NCBI GenBank assembly: GCA_036703985.1 | Contig: DATNQN010000020.1 | Location: forward strand, 83,742 to 147,741 | Source: Leptolyngbyaceae cyanobacterium | Lineage (GTDB): Bacteria; Cyanobacteriota; Cyanobacteriia; Cyanobacteriales; Aerosakkonemataceae | Reading direction: 5' to 3' | Length of the DNA: 64,000 bases | Part shown: one piece after another, positions 18,490-27,543 of the stretch | Layout of the letters: each line of letters begins with the position of its first letter | Position numbering within the stretch: the stretch's first letter is position 1 | Notes under the pieces: generated by a model | Seen by the model: only the letters and a program-made list of their open reading frames with translations | Told to the model about the DNA's origin: nothing | Database searches by the model: none | Translations under genes and position numbers: made by a program

Positions 18490-18984
18490 CTAGCGTGGGG
18501 AAACAGGGATTTCCTCTTCCTTAGCAAACATTTCACCAGTGGTGAATTCCTTCAAAGCCAACAGAGGCCATAACGGGCCGGTCAGCATCTTGGAAATTGC
18601 CAGAGGAACATCGATGATGATTTCTTTTTCTTCTGGGTTTTTGTCATTCTTGACAGCTTGCAGGTAAGAACGACCAACCCAGCCAATCCAACCAGCGATG
18701 TAGAGGAACAGGACGCTAGGAATCAAAAAGTCACCAGCACGGTTTAAACGGCCATCTACGACCAAATGGGGTAAACCTTCGGGGCCGCAGAGTGCACCGG
18801 CATAACGGTCAAACCGTTTTGCACCGGATTGGGGGTCATCGGTGGTGTTACGCGCCATTTCTGCCCGTTGTTGGAAAGCGGCAGAGTCTTTGCAAGGCAC
18901 CAGTCCAGCAACGTCAGCAGAAGCTGCGGGGACAAAAGTAAACCAGATGCCGAACGCAATAATCAGAGCTAACAATCGTCGCAT
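18490..18984 (-). CDS. psaF: Photosystem I reaction centre subunit III (PsaF)
   Basis: A 164-residue thylakoid protein. A signal peptide ([17 protein letters not shown]... ending ASA) directs the mature N-terminus, beginning near [14 protein letters not shown], to the lumen. The luminal part has the conserved Cys pair (VPCKDS and ALCGPEG), then [20 protein letters not shown] forms the transmembrane helix and a stromal tail follows. Full length. The start is at MRRLLA with AAAGGA before it; an in-frame ATG nine codons upstream is less likely. First gene of psaF-psaJ and divergent from tsaD. Confidence 0.96.
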   Translation of the reverse strand: MRRLLALIIAFGIWFTFVPAASADVAGLVPCKDSAAFQQRAEMARNTTDDPQSGAKRFDRYAGALCGPEGLPHLVVDGRLNRAGDFLIPSVLFLYIAGWIGWVGRSYLQAVKNDKNPEEKEIIIDVPLAISKMLTGPLWPLLALKEFTTGEMFAKEEEIPVSPR

Positions 18985-19119
18985 GGATTGTTTCCTTTTG
19001 TTACAAAACAATAAGTTTCTTCTACAAAAACTTGAAGTTATTTATACTTACAAGCTGACTAAACTAGAAATTAGCCAGTTTTGTAGAGAAACCACATTGA
19101 TTTTTTAAAGTACCAGTGA

Positions 19120-20163
19120 ATGGCTACAGTTTTAGCAATTGAAACAAGTTGTGACGAAACTGCGGTGGCTATTGTTAAGAACCGTAAAGTTTTGAGTAGC
19201 ATTATCGCTTCTCAAATCCCTGTCCACCAGCAGTACGGCGGTGTCGTACCAGAAGTTGCCTCCCGCCAACACCTAGAAACTATCAATCATGGTATAGCCG
19301 AAGCTTGTCAAGAGGCTAGTCTAGATTGGTCGGAAATTGACGGTATTGCGGCTACCTGCGCCCCTGGTTTAGTGGGAGCATTATTAGTGGGTTTAACTGC
19401 CGCTAAAACCCTCTCGATCGTTCGTCAAAAGCCTTTTATTGGGGTTCACCACCTGGAAGGGCATATCTACGCTTCTTACTTGATTTCCCCGGATTTACAG
19501 CCGCCTTTTCTTTGCCTGTTGGTTTCTGGGGGTCATACGAGTTTGATTTACGTCAAAGATTGCGGCGTATATGAAACTTTGGGAGAAACTCGCGACGATG
19601 CAGCTGGGGAAGCGTTTGATAAGGTAGCGCGTTTGTTACACCTGGGTTATCCAGGTGGGCCAGCGATCGATCGCTTGGCGAAAGAAGGTAATCCGAAAGC
19701 TTTTCCTTTGCCAGATGGAAAAGTTTCCGTACCCACTGGTGGCTTTCATCCCTATGATTCGAGTTTTAGCGGCTTGAAAACAGCCGTGCTGCGGTTGGTA
19801 CAAAAATTAGAGCGAGACGGAAAAGATCCCTTACCAGTCAGTGACATTGCTGCTAGTTTTCAGGATACTGTGGCCCGATCGCTCACCCGCAGAGCAATTT
19901 CCTGCGCTCTGGACTATGGTTTAAATACGATCGCGATCGGTGGTGGTGTAGCAGCTAATAGCGGACTGCGCCAACACTTGCAAGCAGCCGCAGAAACTCA
20001 CAATTTGCGGGTAATCTTCCCCAGTCTGAAATTCTGTACCGATAACGCGGCGATGATTGCTTGCGCGGCGGCGGAGCATCTCGATCGGGGTCATACATCG
20101 CCTTTAACTTTGGGAGTGCGATCGAGACTTGCTATCACCGATGTGATGCAGCTTTACGCATAG
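19120..20163 (+). CDS. tsaD: tRNA t6A threonylcarbamoyltransferase TsaD
   Basis: A 347-residue Kae1/TsaD ATPase-fold enzyme that transfers threonylcarbamoyl to A37 of ANN-decoding tRNAs. Motifs: [14 protein letters not shown] at the N-terminus, metal ligands His111 and His115 in [15 protein letters not shown], the [16 protein letters not shown] region, and the late [12 protein letters not shown] nucleotide motif. Full length. Divergent from psaF with a short intergenic space. Its partner synthase (Sua5/YrdC type) is elsewhere in this window at 32905-33489. Confidence 0.96.
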   Translation: MATVLAIETSCDETAVAIVKNRKVLSSIIASQIPVHQQYGGVVPEVASRQHLETINHGIAEACQEASLDWSEIDGIAATCAPGLVGALLVGLTAAKTLSIVRQKPFIGVHHLEGHIYASYLISPDLQPPFLCLLVSGGHTSLIYVKDCGVYETLGETRDDAAGEAFDKVARLLHLGYPGGPAIDRLAKEGNPKAFPLPDGKVSVPTGGFHPYDSSFSGLKTAVLRLVQKLERDGKDPLPVSDIAASFQDTVARSLTRRAISCALDYGLNTIAIGGGVAANSGLRQHLQAAAETHNLRVIFPSLKFCTDNAAMIACAAAEHLDRGHTSPLTLGVRSRLAITDVMQLYA

Positions 20164-20194
20164 AAACCCGGTTTCTTCAAGAAACCGGGTTTCT
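20162..20194. repeat. 33-bp palindromic repeat, copy 1
   Basis: AGAAACCCGGTTTC and its complement around a TTCAA-type centre form a near-perfect hairpin. An identical 33-bp copy is at 41523-41555. This copy starts on the last bases of the tsaD stop codon and may act as its terminator. A second GC-rich hairpin (CCCCCTT/AAGGGGG) follows near 20230-20248. Confidence 0.8.
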
Positions 20195-20269
20195 GGGGTC
20201 TACTTCATCTAACTCTGTAATCTTCAAAGTCCCCCTTTTTAAGGGGGATTTAGGGGTATCTCCAATCTC

Positions 20270-22420
20270 TTACAAACCAAAAAGCCCTGTAATCAATGGC
20301 AGTAACTTATTCCAAGATTCAACAAAAGTTGCAGCAGTAGGTAGTCCTGTAACTATTCCTTTCAGCATAGTAATTGCTGTATCTGCTAAATCTTTCTTAT
20401 CCTCATCCTTGGGATTTTGACCAGCTTCAGCTAACGCTTTCACCTGCTTTAATGCCTTAGCTTTATCCTTATCTGATAAGTTGGTATCAGATTCAATAGC
20501 TGCTGTTAATTGCTTTAACAAATCTGCTAACTTTGGTGCTTCTGGGATATCCGATTTTTCAAGTTCACCGATGCTAACAGCGACAGTTCCACTAATGTCA
20601 CCGCCTGCAACTCCGGTCATTTCTTTACCAGCAACTCCGCTAATGTCACCGCCTGCTATACCTGCAACATCGCCACCAACGTTGCTAATGTTGAAATTGC
20701 TGCTTTTATCTGACATAGTATCTCCTTGATTGTGATAGTTTTCTGCATAAAAGCTAGGTCGCTGTAAAGCTGTTATTACCATACTTTCTAAACGGATAAT
20801 TCGATTATCTCTTTCGGCTAATCTCGCTTTTAACTCCTGATTTAAAGCTTTAATTTCGTTATAATTATCAAAATATTCACTACTTAGTTCAGAACGATTT
20901 GCACTAGCAGAAGTTGCCGCACGGAGTAAGACATTACCAGATCCACGTTTTTCAATTGCGACAATTTCTAATTCTGCATCTGGGTGGTTTTCGGCTAACT
21001 GCTTAAATGCAATTGCGATGGCACGCGGATCGACATTTTGGTTGTGGTAAAGGTCAAGAGTATCAACAATGGGTTTAATAAAATCACCGAATTCTCCATC
21101 GGCAAAAACTTCTTGATGATTATCGGGTTTGCGAAATGGATCGGGATTATATTTTGTAGGCAGGCGCATATAAACATATTCGCACCTTACACCGTCGAAC
21201 TTAGTTCCCCTCGTAATTCCCCAATCTTCAATATATGCACCAGTGAGAGTAGCACCAGTAAAATCGGTTTTATCTAACTGTGTTTGTACTAATTTTGCTC
21301 TGGATAAATCGACCTCCTGTAAATTGGCATTGCTGAGATCGGCACTGATAAAATTAGCATCGGCTAAATTAGCTTTTTGTAAGTTAATTCCTTGCAAGTT
21401 GAGACGGCTAAAATCTTTATCTTGTCCTTGTCCTGTTATCACAACCTCTCGCACTTGTGGGATGTATAAATAAGTTTTTCCAGGTCGAGCAAAATCTAGT
21501 TTTTTACTTTCTTTAAAACAAGTGCTGGTAAGAGTAGCATCTCTGAAGTCAGTATTTTTAAGTGTGGCTTTTGTGAAATCAGTATCGGTTAAATTGGCAT
21601 AGCGAAAATAGGTGCCTCCCGTAGCAGCAAAAGCAATAGCAATTGTGCGAATCCAAGCATCTCTAGGATTTCCTTCGATGGCACGCCAGCCGAGATAAAT
21701 ATATAACTATGTTGATAGAAAGGCGACCGCGATGGAGACAAAATTGGAAGTTCCGGCAAGAGCTACGGCGACTGCTAAGAATCCCGTTAAGATGACGGCT
21801 AAGAATCCCGCTAAAGTAATGGCTAAGGCTCCAGCTAAGGCAACTGCTCCAGCTAAGGCTCCAGCGACGTTGACCGCGACAGCTACAGTTATGGTTACGG
21901 CTACAGTGACGGTAACACTGAAGGCTACGGTGAATGCCCCGGCGACCGCCAGGGTGAATGTTCCTACGGCAGCAAGAGCGAGGGCAACAACGAAGGCGAC
22001 AGCAACAGCAACGACGTTAAATCCTCGGTAAATAGATAGAAAACTAAAAGCTAAAAATAATAGTAGACTTACCCAGCCTATAATAGCGTCTTCGTATCCT
22101 ATAATAGCGTCTTTGGGTTTGGGCTGGGTTATGAATGCTACCAAAACGCCCAATACTAATGCAAAGAAAACTGCTATCACCAACAGTACCATGCACACAA
22201 ACAACAGTGTAATTACCCATCGCCTCGGCAATCCAGCTTTCGCCCCCACAAACTTAGCACCAGTCAGGTTAGCCTTAGTAAAATTAGTCCCCCTGATATC
22301 AGCTTCCGAAAAATCCGCACCCGATAAATCTTTACCTTTAAAAGACAAACATCGGAGATTTTCACCCCGAAAATCTCGCCTCCCCTCTGCATAGCGCCGC
22401 AATACTTCACTCGCTTTCAT
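20270..22420 (-). pseudogene. Pentapeptide-repeat membrane protein gene interrupted by one in-frame stop
   Basis: Two open stretches in the same frame (22420-21707 and 21706-20270) join into one 717-codon gene if a single TAG at 21707-21709 is read through. Part 1 has MKASEVLRRYAEGRRDFRG, pentapeptides (FSEADIRGTNFTKANLTGAKF), a transmembrane segment and a very Ala/Val-rich hydrophobic region. Part 2 resumes with LGWRAIEGNPRDAWIR, more A(D/N)LxX pentapeptides, a helical middle, a GGDISGVAG-type glycine repeat, and a helical tail ending LLPLITGLFGL. The parts fit the known order of a common cyanobacterial family, so the TAG is probably a nonsense mutation or a sequence error. Part 2 could restart at GTG 21454. 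Confidence 0.8.
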
Positions 22421-22664
22421 ACCGAGAACGCATAATACTAATTTCTTTCGCTACCATATTCCGCTGTTCTAACATAGCCAGATGTCTGCCGTCTACAATT
22501 TCGACCTCAATAGACAGCATAATTAAACTTTTAAATTACTATAACTATGTCAATTTAATGGCAGATATAAGCAAAGTTGACTTATAGGCAAAATAAAGAT
22601 AGAATAAAGATAATTATACATACAAAAAAGTTAATCCAATTTATTAATCCCCAAAATTTATAAT

Positions 22665-23018
22665 ATGTTAGTAACGATCGAAATACCTCACGAATTAGCT
22701 GCCCAGCTGAGCAACCTTGAAGAAGATATACCCGAAATTATAGAATTAGGTTTGCGTGAACTTAATGCTAAAGGTCAATCGGGTTTTTCTGGTACAGCAG
22801 AAGTGTTAGAATTTCTGGCTAAACTACCTACGCCGCAAGAAATATTAGCAATACGTCCATCAGAAGCTTTGCAAGCTCAAATTGATAAATTATTAGAAAA
22901 AAATCGCACTACAGGATTGACTGCCGCAGAAGAAAAAACATGGCAGCAGTACCAATATTTAGAACATTTGGTACGTCTTGCTAAAGCTGAAGCTTATTTG
23001 AGATTGAAAACATCGTGA
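22665..23018 (+). CDS. Small helical partner protein of an HNH nuclease
   Basis: A 117-residue protein with a short beta strand at the N-terminus (MLVTIEIPHELAAQL), then helices, including a LPTPQEIL segment, and a C-terminal LLEKNRTTGLTAAEE...KAEAYLRLK region. The same plan, including LLEKN and a late KA(E/Y)A motif, is seen in the gene at 37660-38082, which also precedes an HNH gene, so the two are likely paralogs. Its last four bases overlap the GTG start of the HNH gene, implying coupled translation. An antitoxin- or adaptor-like role is inference only. Confidence 0.75.
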   Translation: MLVTIEIPHELAAQLSNLEEDIPEIIELGLRELNAKGQSGFSGTAEVLEFLAKLPTPQEILAIRPSEALQAQIDKLLEKNRTTGLTAAEEKTWQQYQYLEHLVRLAKAEAYLRLKTS

Positions 23019-23437
23019 GTCGTACTTATATATCATCTACGCTGCGACAACTGGTTTACGATCGCGCTAACGGTTGTTGCGAATACTGCTTGATTCCAGA
23101 AGCAACATCCTTTGCCAAACATGAAATCGACCATATTATTGCTGAAAAACACGATGGGTTAACGGAAGCTGAAAATCTCGCACTTTCTTGTACAGTATGC
23201 AACAAACATAAAGGCAGTGACTTAACTTCGATCGATCCCGAAACAAGTCAAATTACTCCACTATACAATCCTCGTCGCGATCGTTGGTCGGAGCATTTTC
23301 AATTGAGTGATGGTCAATTCATTCCCCTGACAGCAATTGGTCGCGTTACTATTCGCTTATTACAATTAAATCACCCAAACAGAGTTAAAGAACGTCAATT
23401 ACTAATTGCTACCAATTTGTTAACTTTGCCAGACTGA
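23015..23437 (+). CDS. HNH endonuclease
   Basis: A 140-residue HNH nuclease. It has CCEYC at residues 21-25, EIDHII with His40, EAENLALSC with the central Asn, and CTVCNKHKG supplying the second Cys pair, Asn and His; the two CxxC pairs would hold a structural zinc. The IDPETSQITPLYNPR and WSEHF segments after the core are shared with the HNH gene at 37235-37657. GTG start, overlapping the previous gene by four bases. Families of this kind nick or cut DNA or RNA; target unknown. Confidence 0.88.
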   Translation: MSRTYISSTLRQLVYDRANGCCEYCLIPEATSFAKHEIDHIIAEKHDGLTEAENLALSCTVCNKHKGSDLTSIDPETSQITPLYNPRRDRWSEHFQLSDGQFIPLTAIGRVTIRLLQLNHPNRVKERQLLIATNLLTLPD

Positions 23438-23477
23438 AAGGACAACATAAGCGCGATCGAGATTTGTATGCGATCGC

Positions 23478-23594
23478 CTATACTCTCATCACAATTTCGC
23501 CATCGACTAATTCATAGCGACCATCATCGGGATATTGGGCTAAGAATTGCTCAAAAGTGAGTTTTTGCTTTGACTGAGTTGAAATGGCAGTCAT
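23478..23594 (-). pseudogene. Uma2-family endonuclease, N-terminal fragment
   Basis: A 38-codon frame on the minus strand reads MTAISTQSKQKLTFEQFLAQ, then a YPDDGRYELVDGEIV segment and stop. LTFEEFL...DGRYELVDGEIV is the start of Uma2 (DUF820, PD-(D/E)XK-like) proteins, which are about 190 residues long. Everything after the first Glu of the DGE motif is missing, so this is a decayed fragment. AGGTAAATAG precedes the ATG. Confidence 0.75.
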
Positions 23595-23652
23595 GCTATT
23601 TACCTGTGTATGCGATCGAAAAACTTATATCTATATTAATATTAATTAAACA

Positions 23653-23698
23653 GTCGGGTGGGTCAGAGAAGCTGATAAATTTCTCTGACCCACCCGAC
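23653..23698. repeat. Long perfect inverted repeat (18-bp arms)
   Basis: GTCGGGTGGGTCAGAGAA at 23653-23670 pairs perfectly with the complementary arm at 23681-23698 across a ten-base loop. No U-run follows on either strand. It lies between the Uma2 fragment and the gene at 23810-24169 and could be a mobile palindromic repeat. Confidence 0.8.
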
Positions 23699-23809
23699 AA
23701 TTTGATTTATAGCAAAAGCTGAGGAGATTAGGACGAGATAAATTTCTCAAACCCTTGTTTTGTTAAGATTTTCTCTTCTGCCTTTTGCTATACTAAGATT
23801 ACCCATTTC

Positions 23810-24169
23810 CTAACAAGCAATTTTGTTACTCAGAACAAGTTCGTGACTTCTTTGAGCAAGTTTATCCAAATCTAACTGATTGTTTTCATCTAGAAGATTT
23901 TCTTTCTGCAAAAACTCCAAAATCGTTAAAGATAGCAGCATTTCCATCTGCTTGGCTCGACTGCTGAGGAATTGATGAGTTTCCAGATTTTCGGGGAAGT
24001 GCTCTATGCAGTCGTTCGTATAATGGGAAAATGCTCTAACTTCTTGTAGGAGTCGGATCAAGTAGCTGGGGCATTCGCAAGCAATTATGTGGATCGATTC
24101 GGAAATCGCTACTAGTTGCTCGTCAGAAAGTTCTAAGGAGATTTGTATTGTTCGATCGAAATTCACCAT
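23810..24169 (-). CDS. Conserved hypothetical protein
   Basis: A 119-residue soluble, helical, acidic protein (MVNFDRTIQISLELSDEQLVAI start; HEFPENLETHQFLSSRAKQMEMLL-like core). No Cys pairs, membrane segments or catalytic motifs are seen. I do not recognise a family. It stands alone between repeats and a 336-base gap. The ATG has TGGGATC before it and no strong ribosome binding site, so the exact start is uncertain. Confidence 0.55.
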   Translation of the reverse strand: MVNFDRTIQISLELSDEQLVAISESIHIIACECPSYLIRLLQEVRAFSHYTNDCIEHFPENLETHQFLSSRAKQMEMLLSLTILEFLQKENLLDENNQLDLDKLAQRSHELVLSNKIAC

Positions 24170-24506
24170 GATCCCAGGTAGGTAAAGTTTTCATCTCTTA
24201 ATCGCCGTACAAGCATTGATTGATAAATCTTTTGATAGATCGAAGTCAGGACTAACGATCGCAGTTGGAACTTTTAGTGAAATAGCAGACGATCGGTTTT
24301 GGCTGCTTTACTACATATCTTATCAAAAATTTATAAATTTTATATTTTCTTAAGATTTTCTTTTATTATACCGATCCCCGATCGGAGTGCCACCAATCTC
24401 TCCACCTGTCCGAGACCCCTGCTGCGAATGCGAACAGAGACCGCACTCGAGTGAAGTAAAAGCGATAATACAGACGGATTGACGGTAATTTTATTGACAA
24501 ATTTAA
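24170..24506. other. Intergenic region, nothing recognised
   Basis: About 340 bases between two minus-strand genes. It contains A+T-rich DNA and GATCGG-type sites; no hairpin with a U-run, tRNA or small gene is supported. Confidence 0.5.
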
Positions 24507-25415
24507 TTAACCACACTTATTTTTAAGCGCGTGTCGATCGAGAATGCGGTGAATTTCAGCAGCTACTACATCTGGCTGTTCCACCATTGCCAGATGACCG
24601 CAGTTAGGAATTTCGATCGCATTTTCCCCGCAGTTCTGAAACAGGGGATGAAAGCTAGCCAAATGACGCACGTACTTAGGCTCCATCACCTTGTCATTCG
24701 CTCCGGCAATAAAATATACTGGCTGCTTGAGTTGAGAAACCACCTGTGGCAGGCGATTGACTTCCTCTTCAGTCGTCGAGTCAAGCAAAGCCCCCAGTGC
24801 TGCTTCCGGGTGAGCCATCACGAAATCAATCACCCGCTGGCGTCCCCAATGGCGTGCAATGGGACGAGCCACGCTATCGCGAGTAAAGACTAAATCGATC
24901 CAAGGCAGATGAGATAAGAAGCGAGGGCGAAACTTCACCAATTGTTGACCGACGGCTCGAAAACGCTCGAAAGCCTCCTTAAGATAAATACCGCCACCAG
25001 AATTTATACAAATCACGCCCTTGACATTTTCCGGGATTTGCGAAGCAGTCCAGATCGCGATCGTACCGCCCAAAGAATGACCGACGAGCCATGCACTAGA
25101 AATACCTAATTCTTGCAGCAAAACACTCAGATCCCGGGCATAAACAGCCGGAGTATAGCCGAGATCGGAAACAGTGGAATTCAAAGCCAACTTTTGTTGG
25201 CCGTTAGAAAGAGGCTTAGGGCCGATCTGAGAATAGCCAAACCCCCGCAAATCATAACAAAGGCACTGATAAGTCGGCGATAACTTTTCAACCAGAGGTT
25301 TCCAGTATCGGCGACTTAATAGCCAACCATGAATGAAAACTAACACGTGGCCAGAGGCAGTGGGAGCAGTTAACTCGTATGCGTGGGGTACACCCAGGAT
25401 ATCGATACTTGGCAT
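24507..25415 (-). CDS. Alpha/beta hydrolase
   Basis: A 302-residue soluble hydrolase of the alpha/beta fold. Oxyanion region FIHGWLLSRRYW, DLRGFGYS, nucleophile Ser in VGHSLGGT, acid Asp in AGANDKVMEP and catalytic His in NCGHLAMVEQP are all in order, so it should be active. The cap region (residues about 150-230) is helical. The substrate is not deducible; the family includes esterases, lipases and epoxide hydrolases. Followed on the same strand, upstream, by an ACT-like gene 71 bases away; co-transcription is possible. Confidence 0.88.
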   Translation of the reverse strand: MPSIDILGVPHAYELTAPTASGHVLVFIHGWLLSRRYWKPLVEKLSPTYQCLCYDLRGFGYSQIGPKPLSNGQQKLALNSTVSDLGYTPAVYARDLSVLLQELGISSAWLVGHSLGGTIAIWTASQIPENVKGVICINSGGGIYLKEAFERFRAVGQQLVKFRPRFLSHLPWIDLVFTRDSVARPIARHWGRQRVIDFVMAHPEAALGALLDSTTEEEVNRLPQVVSQLKQPVYFIAGANDKVMEPKYVRHLASFHPLFQNCGENAIEIPNCGHLAMVEQPDVVAAEIHRILDRHALKNKCG

Positions 25416-25486
25416 ATTTCGATCGTATCAAAAACAGCGTGGGAGGGTTTCATCCCCAATCTCCACTCCGTCCGCTGCCCCTCCCT

Positions 25487-26212
25487 TTAGCCCCGTCCCA
25501 TCAGCCGATAGCGCACGCTTTCGGCAATTTTTTGGCCCAAATATTCCGGAATAATGTTTTCATTTGGGCCTAACAGATATAAGATCAGCCTGGTTCGTCC
25601 CCGCCAAACCAGTAAATTAGCGCTAATTACCAGCAAATCCTCTTGCCAAATGGCATACATCACTTTGTAAAACAGACCTGGCTGGTTATCGGCTTCAATT
25701 AACAGCGCGGGGAGATGAAATACCTGATCGATGTGGAAGTCAGTTTCTACCTGTTCCAAGCCAGCATCGAGATTAAACTCGACTGCCAGCATTTCTTCCA
25801 CTTCAAAACGACCTGCGAGTGCTTCCCGAATGGCGCGACAGACATTTTCGGCGGTTTTTTCCGTCAAAGCCTTGCTGCCACGAGACACCACCAACTTGAT
25901 AAACACCAACATAGGTGGGCGAATCTGACCGTACAAGCTCAGACTGTGGATAGTCAGCCCGTAAGCTGCCAGCACGCCAAAAATATCGCTGAGCAGGAAA
26001 GATTGATTGCGGTAGGCAAAATACAAAGCTGTTTTATTGCCTTCCGGTTTCATTTCAATCACGGCTCGCCTAGTTTTGTAGAGCCGATAGGCTAACCGTA
26101 AGTTTTGCAGTTGGCTCTCACTGCTAACGAATTGCTCGTAAAACTGGGGAAACGATCGGTTAAAGCGTTTCAGGAGTTCCAGCGTGGAAGATTTTAAACC
26201 CTGGGCCATCAT
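25487..26212 (-). CDS. ACT-domain-like protein (GlnD C-terminus-like)
   Basis: A 241-residue protein. LLSDIFGVLAAYGLTIHSLSLYG and ADNQPGLFYKVMYAIWQEDLLVISANL, each with the (D/P)xPG(L/V)(L/F) style helix start, look like two ACT-type regulatory modules as in the C-terminus of GlnD. No catalytic domain is fused, so a ligand-sensing or protein-binding role is inferred. It overlaps the preceding small gene (26209-26442) by four bases, an ATGA-type overlap indicating translational coupling. Confidence 0.65.
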   Translation of the reverse strand: MMAQGLKSSTLELLKRFNRSFPQFYEQFVSSESQLQNLRLAYRLYKTRRAVIEMKPEGNKTALYFAYRNQSFLLSDIFGVLAAYGLTIHSLSLYGQIRPPMLVFIKLVVSRGSKALTEKTAENVCRAIREALAGRFEVEEMLAVEFNLDAGLEQVETDFHIDQVFHLPALLIEADNQPGLFYKVMYAIWQEDLLVISANLLVWRGRTRLILYLLGPNENIIPEYLGQKIAESVRYRLMGRG

Positions 26213-26442
26213 TCGGGGTCAAACTCGCCTACCAGGTTAAAGGCTAATGACATACTCCCACACTGACCGCTACGAGGTACAGATGTGGGTTTCCCAATTA
26301 AACTACTAAACTTTTCGATCGAGCTTTCGCTCAATTGACAAAAGGTTAAAAGTTCTTGGGCGTTAATTCGGGAGCGTTCTTCCCTTCTCACTATTTTCAA
26401 TCCTTTAGCCAAAAAATTACGACGTGAGGCTTGTTTCGACAT
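26209..26442 (-). CDS. Small hypothetical protein, coupled to the ACT-like gene
   Basis: A 77-residue basic-then-acidic protein (MSKQASRRNFLAKGLKIVRRE...). The first 20 residues are Arg/Lys-rich, but no helix-turn-helix is clear, and no family is recognised. It overlaps the ACT-like gene by four bases, so the two are probably made together. The RRNFL near the start resembles a Tat twin-arginine patch, but no hydrophobic stretch follows. Confidence 0.6.
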   Translation of the reverse strand: MSKQASRRNFLAKGLKIVRREERSRINAQELLTFCQLSESSIEKFSSLIGKPTSVPRSGQCGSMSLAFNLVGEFDPE

Positions 26443-26623
26443 TAAGGTAGAATGGTTAAATTTGACATTGAAGGATTATTCATCACATCTGCGGTAACTA
26501 CTCATTCCCCTACAGTTCGACTGGCCTTATAAAAGTCAGACCAACACGTAGGTGAATACGAGAGATATACTAACTAAGTACGGCCATCCAACATCCTTCT
26601 ACTTCTACAATAATCACGCCTGC

Positions 26624-27151
26624 ATGGGTTTTTGGAAAAGCTGGTTTAGCGACTCTGATGCTGCCTCGACAACTAAAGCAACTCATATGGAAGAAGATGT
26701 GCTTCCTGGAACGGCAGATCCGGCCTACCGGAATGCTCGCATCTTTTTCAGTACCGACCGAGACATCGACCTGTACGAACTCGAAGAACTCTGTGACGCG
26801 GTAGGCTGGTCTCGCCGCCCGCTACGTAAGGTCAAAAAAGCCATTCAGCATAGTTTTCTCGTCACTTCCATGTGGGAGGTACGAGGAAGCCGACGGCGGC
26901 TCATTGGCTTTGCCCGCGCCACCTCAGACCATGCGTTTAACGCGACTATTTGGGATGTGGTAGTTCATCCGGACTTCCAAGGCAAGGGACTCGGTAAAGC
27001 TCTGATGAAGTTCACCATTAAGAAACTCCGTAGTGAGGATATTAGCAACATTACCTTATTCGCAGATCCCCACGTCCTAGATTTCTATCGCGGTATGGGG
27101 TTTGTTTCCGATCCGGAAGGGATTAAGGGGATGTTTTGGTATCCAAACTAA
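26624..27151 (+). CDS. GNAT N-acetyltransferase, Ycf52/NSI-like
   Basis: A 175-residue GNAT enzyme. [39 protein letters not shown] and the acetyl-CoA pyrophosphate loop [10 protein letters not shown] are clear, then a late DFYRGMGF. The sequence resembles the GNAT family of red-algal plastid Ycf52 and plant NSI proteins, which are acetyltransferases. Start placed at [10 protein letters not shown]; an in-frame GTG 24 codons upstream is less like the family. Its target in cyanobacteria is unknown to me. It stands alone, followed by tRNA-Pro. Confidence 0.88.
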   Translation: MGFWKSWFSDSDAASTTKATHMEEDVLPGTADPAYRNARIFFSTDRDIDLYELEELCDAVGWSRRPLRKVKKAIQHSFLVTSMWEVRGSRRRLIGFARATSDHAFNATIWDVVVHPDFQGKGLGKALMKFTIKKLRSEDISNITLFADPHVLDFYRGMGFVSDPEGIKGMFWYPN

Positions 27152-27272
27152 AGCTCGGATGAGAAAAAAAATTCTCCTCTGTTGCCTGAATAGAAAAAAA
27201 GTGGTTATAATAAAATCTGTCGTTCTATGTTTTAATTCTGCTTAATTGTGGTACGATAGAACGATATGACTA

Positions 27273-27346
27273 CGGGATGTAGCGCAGCTTGGTAGCGCGC
27301 CTGCTTTGGGAGCAGGATGTCGCAGGTTCAAATCCTGTCATCCCGA
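27273..27346 (+). tRNA. tRNA-Pro (UGG)
   Basis: CGGGATG and CATCCCG form the acceptor stem. The anticodon loop in CTGCTTTGGGAGCAG gives anticodon UGG, and GCAGG-TTCAAAT-CCTGT is the T arm. Discriminator A; CCA is not encoded. Confidence 0.96.
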
Positions 27347-27436
27347 TTAGATAAACAGAGTTTTGAGTTTTGAATTTTGAGTTTAAACTCAAAACTCAAA
27401 ACTATACTGCCCCTCTCCCCATCAGCTACCCCTCTC

Positions 27437-27491
27437 TATACTCGGCGGTTTCAACCGCCGAGTATACAAACAAAGTCCGCCTACGCGGACT
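27437..27491. repeat. Dispersed double-hairpin repeat
   Basis: A 14-bp stem TATACTCGGCGGTT/AACCGCCGAGTATA (27437-27466) is followed by AGTCCGC/GCGGACT (27474-27491). Pairs of this kind (CGGCGGTTT... with AGTCCGC...GCGGACT) recur between genes in filamentous cyanobacteria. It lies between tRNA-Pro and the 3' end of the binding-protein gene. Confidence 0.75.
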
Positions 27492-27543
27492 AAAGAATAA
27501 AAGGGGTATTGAAGTGGGATTTGATATCGGCGCTTATGGGCAA

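Noticed and set aside
21732..22394. Plus-strand frames rich in Ala/Thr/Lys opposite the pentapeptide gene
   Set aside because: They are the complement of the Ala/Val-rich membrane region; no motif, ribosome binding site or family is present.
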